Shown one piece after another: positions 1 through 6,768 of a stretch of 9,796 nt of DNA. This DNA comes from an uncultured Flavobacterium sp. (GTDB taxonomy: Bacteria; Bacteroidota; Bacteroidia; Flavobacteriales; Flavobacteriaceae). A model generated the notes under the pieces. The model saw only the letters and a list, made by a program, of their open reading frames with translations, searched no databases and was not told the DNA's origin. Positions within the stretch are counted from its first letter, which is position 1; each line of letters opens with the position of its first letter. Location: positions 1-9,796 of the forward strand of contig NZ_CAMLRU010000100.1 of assembly GCF_946482535.1 (NCBI RefSeq), given 5' to 3'. A program made the position numbers and the translations under genes.

Positions 1-227
1 CCTAAACCAATTTCGGAAGCGACGATTTTGGCTACGCCTATGGGATGGAAAATATAAGCTTCTCCTGATTTTCGACGTTGGTCTTTGTGGGCATCAACGG
101 CCACATCAAAAGCTTTTCGAATTAATTTCTTGTCGGAATCAGTAAGCGTTTGGTAACTTATGCGAAGTAATTCTTTGTATTCTCGGGCAATAGCTTTTTT
201 TTCTTCTTCTAAATCAATTTCAATCAT
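1..227 (-). CDS. spoT: RelA/SpoT family (p)ppGpp synthetase/hydrolase, N-terminal fragment (cut by window edge)
   Basis: I translated this by hand from the ATG at 227-225; 75 codons are readable before the window ends, so only the first tenth or so of a roughly 740-residue protein is present. Residues 46-65 contain the stretch AHKDQRRKSGEAYIFHPIGV, the hallmark opening of the Rel/SpoT HD hydrolase domain. The RRKSG segment belongs to the nucleotide pocket, and the His of HPI (residue 61) is the first metal-ligand histidine of the family. In this family the enzyme makes and degrades the stringent-response alarmone (p)ppGpp in the cytoplasm. Bacteroidota usually have one long bifunctional copy, but the synthetase half is outside the window, so bifunctionality is inferred. 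The 101-base gap before the start is very AT-rich and holds an inverted repeat but no strict TAnnTTTG promoter. The symbol could equally be rel. Confidence 0.93.
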   Translation of the reverse strand, partial: MIEIDLEEEKKAIAREYKELLRISYQTLTDSDKKLIRKAFDVAVDAHKDQRRKSGEAYIFHPIGVAKIVASEIGL

Positions 228-257
228 AGCAATTTCATTCAATTCCTAAAAATAAGC

Positions 258-281
258 ATTATTGAATTAAATTCCAATAAT
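258..281. repeat. AT-rich inverted repeat between the serine hydrolase and spoT
   Basis: ATTATTG (258-264) pairs with CAATAAT (275-281), and the inner segment 264-274 (GAATTAAATTC) is itself a palindrome around A269. Apart from one unpaired C on the right side, the whole 24 bases fold into one hairpin. Read on the minus strand, it lies about 48 bases after the serine hydrolase stop and is followed by GC and then TTATTTTT, so it could be a weak terminator for that gene. It could also be a protein-binding site in front of spoT. The stem is almost pure A/T, so thermodynamic support is weak. Confidence 0.35.
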
Positions 282-328
282 TAAACTTCAAATTAATTTT
301 TTTAAGAATTCAGGGTTAGAATTGACGT

Positions 329-1873
329 TTATTTCAATTTATTAAAATCCAAATCATGGAAGTCATAGCTGAAATCGGTCATGGGTGAAATGGCTTTCAT
401 GGTAAAGTGATTCACCTGTCCGTTGGTATCAAAATCAAAGAAAATATGCGAATCGGCATTAAAGCTTCGGACATTCCATTTGACCACAAAGTTTTGGTCT
501 TTGTAAAAGAAAATCTCCCCGATTAATCTTTTCGAACGAGTGGAAGCAAAGTATAATTTGCCTTTCTTTTCAAAAATAGTCACTTCGCCAAACCATTTAT
601 CGGTATAAGTGCCGATGTATTTTTTAAAATCGATTTTGATTTTTTGTTTCAAATTTTGGTCAACGACTTTCCAAACTTCCTCAGTGATTTTATCAGCATT
701 GTTTTCTTTGGCTCTTCTTTCCTGACCAAAATAAGCCAAATGATCAAACTTAGGCAAACCCAAATAACTGTCTTTAATAGTGTTAGAAATCACCGTAAAA
801 GCCGCACCGTTTTGTTGGTTGGTCAAAACGATAATACCCAATTTTACATCGGGAATCATTATGGTTTGTGTAACGATTCCATCCAATCCACCGGTATGAG
901 AGACTTGAAGATGACCGTTGATGTCTTCCAAACGCCAGCCTAAGCCATAGTTCCTGAAGTTTGAAGTGTAAGGGTAAGGATTCGGTAAAGGTAAAATGGT
1001 TTGAGGTGTCCACATTTCTTTCCATTGTTTTTCGGAAAATAATTGTTGGTTTTCGCCATATTTTCCTTGGTTCATTTGCACAATCAACCAGTTGCTCAAG
1101 TCATTTACCGAAGCATACAATCCGGCGGCTGCATCAAAAATGGGGTTGGTGTATCTGGGTACAATTTCCAACTTCCCTTTGGTAGGTACGTGAGGAACAA
1201 TAGTATTGGTAGTGTCTTTTAGTCTGTTCCAAGATGCTGCGCTTTTATTCATGCCGATGGGTTTCATCAAACGCTCTTCCACAAAATCACACCAAGTTTT
1301 TCCTGATACTTTTTCGACCAATTCACCGGCAATGACATAAAGCAAATTGTCATAATCATATTTGGTTCTGAATCCGGAAACCGGTTTTAAATATTGGATG
1401 TTTCTAACGATATCTTTAGGGGTAAAATCATGCCCGTCGGGCCAAATCATTAAATCGCCTGCGCCTAATCCGAGTCCGCTTTTGTGGGTTAATAAGTCGC
1501 GAATTGTGAATTCTTCAGTCACATAGTCATTGTACATTTTGAATTCGGGCAAGTATTTTTTGACTTTATCATCCCATTTTATTTTTCCTTCATCAACCAA
1601 AATGGCTAAAGCTGAAGCGGTAAAGGCTTTGCTGTTGGAAGCAATACCAAATAAAGTATTAGCGTCTACTTTTTGTTGGGTTTTGATGTTGGCAACGCCA
1701 TAACCTTTGGCAAAAACCAACTTTCCGTCTTTAACAATCCCAACGGCTATACCCGGAACGTTGAAGGTTTTCAAGGTGTTTTCTACCAAAACATCAACTT
1801 CTTTTTCTGTAATTTGAGCGGAAATGTTTCCAAAAGTAAAAACGGAAACAACAATAAATAGTGCTTTTTTCAT
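329..1873 (-). CDS. Secreted AmpC-like serine hydrolase (beta-lactamase/PBP4* family) with C-terminal beta-barrel domain
   Basis: A serine beta-lactamase-fold hydrolase of the class C / penicillin-binding-protein family (Pfam Beta-lactamase). Counting from the ATG at 1873, the protein has 514 residues. Residues 1-20 form a signal peptide ending ISAQ, so it is exported. The catalytic set is complete: S-N-S-K at residues 79-82 (nucleophile serine and lysine), Y-D-N at 174-176, and H-T-G-G at 326-329 in place of KTG. About 100 residues after the catalytic domain (from about 414) resemble the lipocalin-like DUF3471 tail common in Bacteroidota homologues. The family includes D-Ala-D-X carboxypeptidases, esterases and aminopeptidases; true antibiotic hydrolysis cannot be inferred. 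Start choice: an in-frame ATG at 1909 adds 12 polar residues before the signal peptide and is unlikely; ATG 1879 (MTMKK) is the close alternative. The gene follows the methyltransferase with a gap of about 57 bases and may be co-transcribed with it. Confidence 0.88.
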   Translation of the reverse strand: MKKALFIVVSVFTFGNISAQITEKEVDVLVENTLKTFNVPGIAVGIVKDGKLVFAKGYGVANIKTQQKVDANTLFGIASNSKAFTASALAILVDEGKIKWDDKVKKYLPEFKMYNDYVTEEFTIRDLLTHKSGLGLGAGDLMIWPDGHDFTPKDIVRNIQYLKPVSGFRTKYDYDNLLYVIAGELVEKVSGKTWCDFVEERLMKPIGMNKSAASWNRLKDTTNTIVPHVPTKGKLEIVPRYTNPIFDAAAGLYASVNDLSNWLIVQMNQGKYGENQQLFSEKQWKEMWTPQTILPLPNPYPYTSNFRNYGLGWRLEDINGHLQVSHTGGLDGIVTQTIMIPDVKLGIIVLTNQQNGAAFTVISNTIKDSYLGLPKFDHLAYFGQERRAKENNADKITEEVWKVVDQNLKQKIKIDFKKYIGTYTDKWFGEVTIFEKKGKLYFASTRSKRLIGEIFFYKDQNFVVKWNVRSFNADSHIFFDFDTNGQVNHFTMKAISPMTDFSYDFHDLDFNKLK

Positions 1874-1897
1874 GGTCATAGTTTTCACCAAACTGTC

Positions 1898-1921
1898 ATT
1901 GTCGGACAATCTGCATTATGC
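1898..1921. promoter_or_regulatory. Two adjacent short palindromes upstream of the serine hydrolase (possible operator)
   Basis: ATTGTC-G-GACAAT (1898-1910) is a perfect 13-base palindrome, and two bases later GCAT-T-ATGC (1913-1921) is a perfect 9-base one. They lie between the methyltransferase stop (1931) and the hydrolase start (1873), about 25-48 bases upstream of that ATG. Such a site suits a dimeric repressor or a small mRNA hairpin. No strict promoter element was found next to them, so the regulatory role is inferred from symmetry alone. Confidence 0.3.
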
Positions 1922-1930
1922 GTTCTTAAA

Positions 1931-2719
1931 TCAAAATCCTCTTTGGCGTTTGGCCTCAAAAATCAAAATCGCGGCGGCTACTGAAACGTTCATGCTGTCG
2001 ATTTCCCCTTGCATGGGAATGATGATGTTTTGAGTGGCTTTTTCCCGCCAAAGTTGGGATAGTCCGGTGGCTTCCGTGCCAACGACCAAGGCAGTAGGTG
2101 AGGTATAGTTTTGGGTATGGTAGGAGGTCGAATTTTGTAGTGTTGCGCTATAAAAATTGATATTATTTTCTATTAAATACGAAATTACTTCCTCGGTGGA
2201 TGCGGTGGCAATTTGATTGGTAAACAAACAACCTACGCTGGAGCGAACAATATTAGGATTGTACAAATCGGTTTTCGGATTAGCGATGATAACGGCGTCA
2301 ACATTGGCCGCGTCACAGGTACGCAACATAGCACCGATATTTCCCGGTTTTTCAATGGCTTCCATCACAACAATCAGCGGATTTTTGGGGAGTTTTAAGT
2401 CTGAAAGTTGTAGGTTTTTGGTTTTAGCTACCGCCAAAATGCCTTCGGTAGTGTCACGATAGGCCAATTTTTGATAAACTTCTTTAGAGATTTCAATAAC
2501 GTTAATTTGATTATTCGTCAATTGGGTTATTTGGAATTCCGAAATTAGTTCCGGAAGAAAAAGAATGCTTTCCAATTCATAATTTCCTTTGAGCGCCAAT
2601 TCGATTTCGCGTTGTCCTTCAATCAAAAAAGTCCCCGATTGTTTTCTGGCTTTGGCTTTTTCTTGTAGTAAAACTAAAGATTTGACAAAAGGGTTTTGTG
2701 CGCTGGTGATTTGTTTCAT
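1931..2719 (-). CDS. TrmH/SpoU-family RNA 2'-O-ribose methyltransferase
   Basis: A 262-residue SPOUT-class enzyme that transfers a methyl group from S-adenosylmethionine to a ribose 2'-OH in rRNA or tRNA, acting in the cytoplasm. The N-terminal part (about 5-100) is the SpoU substrate-binding domain, recognisable by the NPFVKSL and FLIEGQREIELA stretches. The trefoil-knot catalytic domain follows with all three SpoU motifs: KPGNIGAMLRT (124-134, with Asn127 and Arg133), VGTEATGLS (213-221, Glu216), and IPMQGEIDSMNVSVAAA (234-250, Asn244). Length is normal for the RlmB/TrmH group. The 23S rRNA Gm-type specificity of RlmB is the commonest role for this architecture, but the target nucleotide cannot be read from sequence, so no symbol is given. 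ATG at 2719 is a clear start, and a good Flavobacterium-type promoter sits 30 bases upstream. Confidence 0.93.
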   Translation of the reverse strand: MKQITSAQNPFVKSLVLLQEKAKARKQSGTFLIEGQREIELALKGNYELESILFLPELISEFQITQLTNNQINVIEISKEVYQKLAYRDTTEGILAVAKTKNLQLSDLKLPKNPLIVVMEAIEKPGNIGAMLRTCDAANVDAVIIANPKTDLYNPNIVRSSVGCLFTNQIATASTEEVISYLIENNINFYSATLQNSTSYHTQNYTSPTALVVGTEATGLSQLWREKATQNIIIPMQGEIDSMNVSVAAAILIFEAKRQRGF

Positions 2720-2748
2720 TATAGAGTTCTAATCCCGAATTTTCAAGA

Positions 2749-2783
2749 CAAAATTACAAAGTTTTTCTGATTAATGAACCAAA
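2749..2783 (-). promoter_or_regulatory. Bacteroidota-type promoter for the methyltransferase gene
   Basis: On the minus strand TAATTTTG (2756 down to 2749) is an exact match to the Flavobacterium -7 consensus TAnnTTTG. A TTTG (2783-2780) lies 23 bases upstream, at the long end of the spacing reported for the -33 element. The -33 element would lie in the last codons of the T9SS protein gene. Transcription would begin roughly 20-25 bases before the methyltransferase ATG, so that gene has its own promoter and does not depend on read-through. Confidence 0.5.
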
Positions 2784-4561
2784 TATAAATAACCGCTCAT
2801 AGGTTCAGGATAATCCGGATCATTAAGATAGAGAATGTAAAAGTATGTTCCGTCAGGCGCATTTTTTGTACCTAATCCTTCCTTAATATAACCATCCCAA
2901 CTGGCGGTATTTTGGTTGCCTGTCCAGACTAATTTTCCCCAACGATTGTAAACTTCCACTTTATAATCCAAAAATATATTTTGTAAACCGGCAATGGTAA
3001 AAGTGTCGTTACGAGTATCATTGTTGGCCGAAACATAGTTGTACACCGTAGGAGGACAATTTCGGGAAGTCAATAAAAAAGAGGTGGTGATATAACAATT
3101 TTCGTTATCCAATCGGACAAATATTTCTTTGGGTGTAACAGTGGCGGTATAATTTTGTGTATTAAAAATGGGATTAATAGCATTGTTAGCATCATCCAAA
3201 CTTTCATAAAAACCTACGCTGTTTTCGGGATCGACTTTTACCAAAGATTCATAAGTTGAAAAATCAAAAGTGGCTTGGGTAAACCCTTCATTACAAGCCA
3301 CCAAGTCCTGTAAAGGATTGAATTTAGGAGAGGTCCCTAAGGCTTCCGGAGTGGTAAATGTATTATTGTTTTCAACCAATTCGTTCACAATTCCGGTTCC
3401 GTCACCTTTGTCGTCTACCACCATTAAGAGGTTAAAATTATTAGGAAAGGTGTCAGGCACTACAATAGTGATTTGCCCCGAGATTTGTCCGTCTACCGGA
3501 ATTTCAACAGTTGTTTCAAACAATTCGATTAATTGACCGTTGATGTAAATGGAAACCGGTGTTTGAGCCGGCAGTTGACCCGTGCAATTCAAATTGGCTA
3601 TCGTATAGTTCAATGTTAAACTTCGAGAATCACAAGATTTGTTGATGGAATCAATAGTCACCGTGGCATCGGGAAGTTGGCTGGTGAGTTTGGTTATTAC
3701 TGTATTGATCATCACAAAATCTTGAAAGGATGTTAGTGATATTTCGGCGGTGGTGTCTCCAATAGCGATATTGTTTTCGATATTGTAAACATCCAAATCC
3801 ATATTGTAAAGCGTTGTGCTTCCCGTAAATGAATTTGTACCATTAAAAACATTACTCGCCGGATTCAAAGTATTGCTCAATAAATCACCATTAATTCTGA
3901 ACTCTTCTGTGGCCAAACCGGAATCTCCTTCCCAAGCTAAGAATCCTACTTTGGAGTTGGCGTTGTCAATCACATTCAATCCGTTTAAAGTGATGGCCAA
4001 TTCATCAGGAACGCCTTCCAAACCATCGTAAATATTGATTTGGTTATAAGGAAGATTGGCATTGCTGTAAATGATAAGAATGGCCCAACCGGCAAAATTA
4101 GTTCTTCGCGTTCCATGCAGTTCTTCAAAAGCCGAAACATCAAGATTGGATAGGGTATAATTGCCGTTACCGGTATTTTGAATAAAGGTTGTAATGTCTT
4201 TGAAAGCACTGAAATAGGTGAATTCAATTCCGCTGAAAACCCTGCTGTGTGCAAAAGTCCTATCAGCTGAAATAGCTGTTGTATTGAGGGTCACTTCAAA
4301 ATCTCCGTCTCCACAACCGGCCCAATACAAATAGGCCTTTTCAATAACGTCGTTTGGATTTAAGGTTAAACTGGCAGCCGAAGAAGTAACAGTAACCAAG
4401 CCCGTTGTAGAATTGTTTTCAACGGTATTCATGGTATTCCCGAAGAAAGTAAAATCATACCGGCCATTCAATTGTTGGTATAGGGTAATATCCTGACCGC
4501 TCACACAGTAAATGTTGAGAAACAGGGCAATAAAAAATAGCAATTTTCGTTTTAAATTCAA
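2771..4561 (-). CDS. T9SS type B sorting domain-containing secreted surface protein (adhesin-like)
   Basis: A 596-residue protein exported by Sec and then by the type IX secretion system. Residues 1-23 form a signal peptide (basic KRK, hydrophobic core, end at SGQ). Residues about 30-295 form a beta-rich domain with a segment AYLYWAG (76-82) that resembles DUF3344-type surface domains. Residues about 297-405 look like a CARDB/Ig-like domain (TVTIDSINKSC onwards, ending LVENNNTF). Residues about 412-500 match the module common in flavobacterial adhesins (LQDLVACNEG, FYESLDDANNAINP, IFVRLDNENCY). Residues about 505-596 are the type B C-terminal signal (gliding-motility-associated CTD): VEVYNRWGKLVW, SWDGY, APDGTYFYIL, SGYLYLV. 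Start: no ATG is possible, because an in-frame TAA lies only eight codons upstream and the next Met is residue 44, beyond the signal peptide; TTG at 4561 fits best. Ligand or substrate is unknown. It faces the glycan operon across a shared control region. Confidence 0.88.
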   Translation of the reverse strand: MNLKRKLLFFIALFLNIYCVSGQDITLYQQLNGRYDFTFFGNTMNTVENNSTTGLVTVTSSAASLTLNPNDVIEKAYLYWAGCGDGDFEVTLNTTAISADRTFAHSRVFSGIEFTYFSAFKDITTFIQNTGNGNYTLSNLDVSAFEELHGTRRTNFAGWAILIIYSNANLPYNQINIYDGLEGVPDELAITLNGLNVIDNANSKVGFLAWEGDSGLATEEFRINGDLLSNTLNPASNVFNGTNSFTGSTTLYNMDLDVYNIENNIAIGDTTAEISLTSFQDFVMINTVITKLTSQLPDATVTIDSINKSCDSRSLTLNYTIANLNCTGQLPAQTPVSIYINGQLIELFETTVEIPVDGQISGQITIVVPDTFPNNFNLLMVVDDKGDGTGIVNELVENNNTFTTPEALGTSPKFNPLQDLVACNEGFTQATFDFSTYESLVKVDPENSVGFYESLDDANNAINPIFNTQNYTATVTPKEIFVRLDNENCYITTSFLLTSRNCPPTVYNYVSANNDTRNDTFTIAGLQNIFLDYKVEVYNRWGKLVWTGNQNTASWDGYIKEGLGTKNAPDGTYFYILYLNDPDYPEPMSGYLYLVH

Positions 4562-4696
4562 GGCAAATTGAAATTTAGTAGGTTAAAAATAGGTATTTAT
4601 TTTGTAATTTTTATTTTTTGCCGATGAATGCATCAAAAAATAGATGAATGCTATTAAAAAATAAATGTTTAATTTTCCAAAGTCAAATCCTTGCTT
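4562..4696. promoter_or_regulatory. Divergent intergenic control region
   Basis: These 135 bases separate the T9SS protein gene (minus) from the glycan operon (plus), so promoters for both must lie here or just inside the genes. The region is almost all A/T. TATTTTTTG at 4612-4620 (plus) and its mirror at 4642-4634 (minus) each differ from TAnnTTTG by one extra base, and TATTTTG at 4598-4604 is one base short. No element with correct spacing to an upstream TTG was found, so I do not mark individual promoters. The tandem repeat at 4623-4663 is the main visible structure. A separate 11-codon ATG ORF (4665-4700) also lies here. Confidence 0.4.
4623..4663. repeat. Imperfect tandem repeat, two 20/21-bp units, in the divergent control region
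   Basis: Unit 1 (4623-4642) and unit 2 (4643-4663) both begin with GATGAATGC and both end with AAAAAATA. They differ only in the linker, ATC versus TATT. The period of 20 bases is close to two turns of the helix, so a protein bound at both units would sit on one DNA face. CAAAAAATA at the end of unit 1 (4634-4642) also forms a perfect 9-base inverted repeat with TATTTTTTG at 4612-4620. The repeat ends 33 bases before the GTG start of the acyltransferase. Confidence 0.7.
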
Positions 4697-5674
4697 GTGA
4701 AAAACTATACTGTAAGACGATACCATTCGGATGATTTTTTGCTTTGGAATGCTTTTGTAGGCAAAGCCAAAAATGCAACCTTTTTGTTCAATCGCCATTT
4801 TATGGAATACCATTCCGATAGGTTCCAAGATTATTCGTTGATGGTTTTTCAAGAGGAGCAATTGGTGAGCTTGTTGCCCGCAAATCTCAAGGATAATCAG
4901 CTTTTTTCACATCAAGGCCTTACCTACGGAGGTTTTGTTTTTGAGTCCGAAATAAAACTGGGAGAAGTATTAGACATCACCAAAGCGGTATTAAAATTTC
5001 TGCATGAAAATCAAATCAAAAGTCTTTTAGTCAAGTTAATTCCATCCATTTACAATCGTTATTTTTCCGAGGAAATTGAATACGCTTTGTTTTTGGGTCA
5101 AGCCCAATTAGCCAGAAGATATTGTTTGTCGGTTATTGATAAAAAGAAGTCTTTTTCTGTCACAAAAACCAGAAGAGAAGCCATTCGAAGAGGCGAAAAG
5201 AATCATTTGGTTATCAAAGAAGAATTAGAATTTGACCTTTTTTGGAACGAAATTTTGATTCCCAATTTAGACAAAAAGCATCAGGTCAAACCGGTTCATA
5301 CCGCTGAAGAAATTAAAAAGCTGCAACAAAACTTCCCCAAAAATATTCGCCATTTTAATGTGTATCACGAAGACATAATCGTAGCCGGAACTACAGTTTT
5401 TGTGACTGATAATGTAGCACATCCGCAATACATTTCCGGCAATGAGCAAAAGAACGCCTTGGGTAGTTTGGATTTTTTATATCACCACTTAATCACCGAG
5501 GTTTTTACGGATATTCCTTATTTTGATTTTGGTCCTTCACATGAAGAAAACGGCATGAAGATCAATAAGGGTATTTTGTTTTGGAAAGAAAGTTTCGGAG
5601 CTAAAACTACTGTTCAGGACTATTATGAAGTGGCAACGGCCAATTACGGTTTATTAGAAGATATATTGCTATGA
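4697..5674 (+). CDS. FemAB/GNAT-fold acyltransferase, probable amino-sugar N-acyltransferase
   Basis: A 325-residue soluble protein from the GTG at 4697. I recognise the two-lobed FemAB-like GNAT layout. The N-terminal lobe contains [18 protein letters not shown] (about 26-43). The C-terminal lobe contains IVAGTTVFV (about 228-236), YISGNEQKN (about 246-254) and the family-typical end [12 protein letters not shown] to FWKESFGA (about 275-302). GNAT proteins of this type transfer an acyl group from acyl-CoA; true FemAB enzymes use aminoacyl-tRNA, and the donor is not visible here. Its stop overlaps the next gene's ATG (ATGA, 4 bases), so the two are translationally coupled. With a DegT aminotransferase next to it, the simplest role is N-acylation of the amino sugar, as WecD does in enterobacteria. 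Start: an in-frame TAA at 4670-4672 excludes any ATG; GTG at 4697 (VKNYTVRRY) is preferred over TTG at 4691. Confidence 0.8.
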   Translation: MKNYTVRRYHSDDFLLWNAFVGKAKNATFLFNRHFMEYHSDRFQDYSLMVFQEEQLVSLLPANLKDNQLFSHQGLTYGGFVFESEIKLGEVLDITKAVLKFLHENQIKSLLVKLIPSIYNRYFSEEIEYALFLGQAQLARRYCLSVIDKKKSFSVTKTRREAIRRGEKNHLVIKEELEFDLFWNEILIPNLDKKHQVKPVHTAEEIKKLQQNFPKNIRHFNVYHEDIIVAGTTVFVTDNVAHPQYISGNEQKNALGSLDFLYHHLITEVFTDIPYFDFGPSHEENGMKINKGILFWKESFGAKTTVQDYYEVATANYGLLEDILL

Positions 5675-6768
5675 TAAAATTCCTCGATTTGCATAAAATC
5701 AATTGGCCATACCAAGCCGAATTCCAGAAGAAAATGCAACAGGTTTTGGATAAAGGTTGGTTTGTTTTAGGCGATGAAGTCAAAACTTTTGAAAACCGTT
5801 TCGCCGAATATTGCGGCACTAAACACTGCATTGGTGTTGGTAACGGATTGGATGCCATGGTCTTGATTTTTAAAGCATACATTCAGCTGGGGAAATTGCA
5901 ACAAGGCGATGAGGTTATCGTTCCGGCGAATACCTATATAGCCAGTATTTTGGCCATCCTGCAAGCCGATTTGGTTCCGGTGTTGGTGGAACCAAGATTA
6001 GAAACTTTCAATATTGATCCCGATAGTATCTCCGAAAAAATTACTTCCAAAACCAAAGCCATTTTAGCGGTTCATTTGTACGGACAGTTAGCCGAAATGG
6101 ATAAAATAAACCGCATAGCAAAACAACATAATTTATTGGTTATCGAAGATTCGGCTCAAGCGCACGGGGCTTTTTGTAAGGAGGGCAAATCCGGAAATCT
6201 GTCTCATGCCGCAGCGTTTAGTTTTTATCCCGGAAAAAATCTCGGTGCTTTAGGCGATGCCGGTGCTGTTACTACCAATGATGAGGAATTGGCCAAAATT
6301 CTATTCGCTTTGCGAAATTATGGTTCGGAACAAAAATATTACAACGAGTTTATCGGCGTCAATTCTCGTTTGGACGAACTTCAAGCTGCTTTTTTGAATG
6401 TGAAGTTGCCGCATTTGGATTTGGAAAACGAAGCTCGAAAAAGAATAGTCAAGCGTTATTTGGCCGAAATCAAAAACGATAAAATTACTTTGCCTTATTG
6501 GGATCAATCTGATAATCATGTCTTTCACTTGTTTGTGGTTCGCACACAAAACAGACAAGAGTTACAAGATTATTTGAAACAGCATGCTATTGAAACCCTC
6601 ATTCACTATCCCGTTCCGTCACACCAACAAAAAGCTTTGAAAGAATGGAATCAACTTTCCTTTCCAATAACCGAAAAAATACATGAAGAAGTAATAAGTT
6701 TGCCTTTAAGTCCGATATTGACCGACGATGAGGTTGATTTTGTAATTAAAACCATAAACCAATATTAA
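5671..6768 (+). CDS. DegT/DnrJ/EryC1/StrS sugar-nucleotide aminotransferase, FdtB/QdtB-like
   Basis: A 365-residue PLP-dependent aminotransferase of full family length. The PLP-binding lysine is Lys189 in [15 protein letters not shown] (184-198). Asp160 in [10 protein letters not shown] (157-166) should contact the PLP ring nitrogen, and [10 protein letters not shown] (86-95) is the usual phosphate-side segment. The N-terminus ([10 protein letters not shown]) and the run [15 protein letters not shown] resemble FdtB and QdtB, which aminate C3 of dTDP-3-keto-6-deoxyhexoses using glutamate. Tyr186, Lys222, His312 and Tyr313 fall, with a constant shift of three, where I recall QdtB contacting its sugar nucleotide; this is from memory. 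The product would be dTDP-Fuc3N or dTDP-Qui3N, and sequence alone does not separate them. The gene starts inside the previous stop (ATGA) and its TAA directly abuts the next ATG. A 4-amino transaminase is the main alternative. Confidence 0.9.
   Translation: MIKFLDLHKINWPYQAEFQKKMQQVLDKGWFVLGDEVKTFENRFAEYCGTKHCIGVGNGLDAMVLIFKAYIQLGKLQQGDEVIVPANTYIASILAILQADLVPVLVEPRLETFNIDPDSISEKITSKTKAILAVHLYGQLAEMDKINRIAKQHNLLVIEDSAQAHGAFCKEGKSGNLSHAAAFSFYPGKNLGALGDAGAVTTNDEELAKILFALRNYGSEQKYYNEFIGVNSRLDELQAAFLNVKLPHLDLENEARKRIVKRYLAEIKNDKITLPYWDQSDNHVFHLFVVRTQNRQELQDYLKQHAIETLIHYPVPSHQQKALKEWNQLSFPITEKIHEEVISLPLSPILTDDEVDFVIKTINQY

Noticed and set aside
329..1873. Antibiotic-resistance beta-lactamase
   Set aside because: The motifs are those of the broad AmpC-like hydrolase family with HTG and a DUF3471-like tail, as in peptidases and esterases; nothing specific to known resistance enzymes is seen.
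1874..1909. Longer N-terminus (ATG at 1909) for the serine hydrolase
   Set aside because: It would put 12 polar residues before a clear signal peptide and run through the palindrome; the shorter start fits secretion better.
4583..4861. A 92-codon minus-strand ORF with a hydrophobic C-terminal stretch across the divergent gap
   Set aside because: More than half lies antisense to the acyltransferase, the composition follows the AT-rich gap and it resembles no family; the hydrophobic stretch comes from A/T-rich codons.
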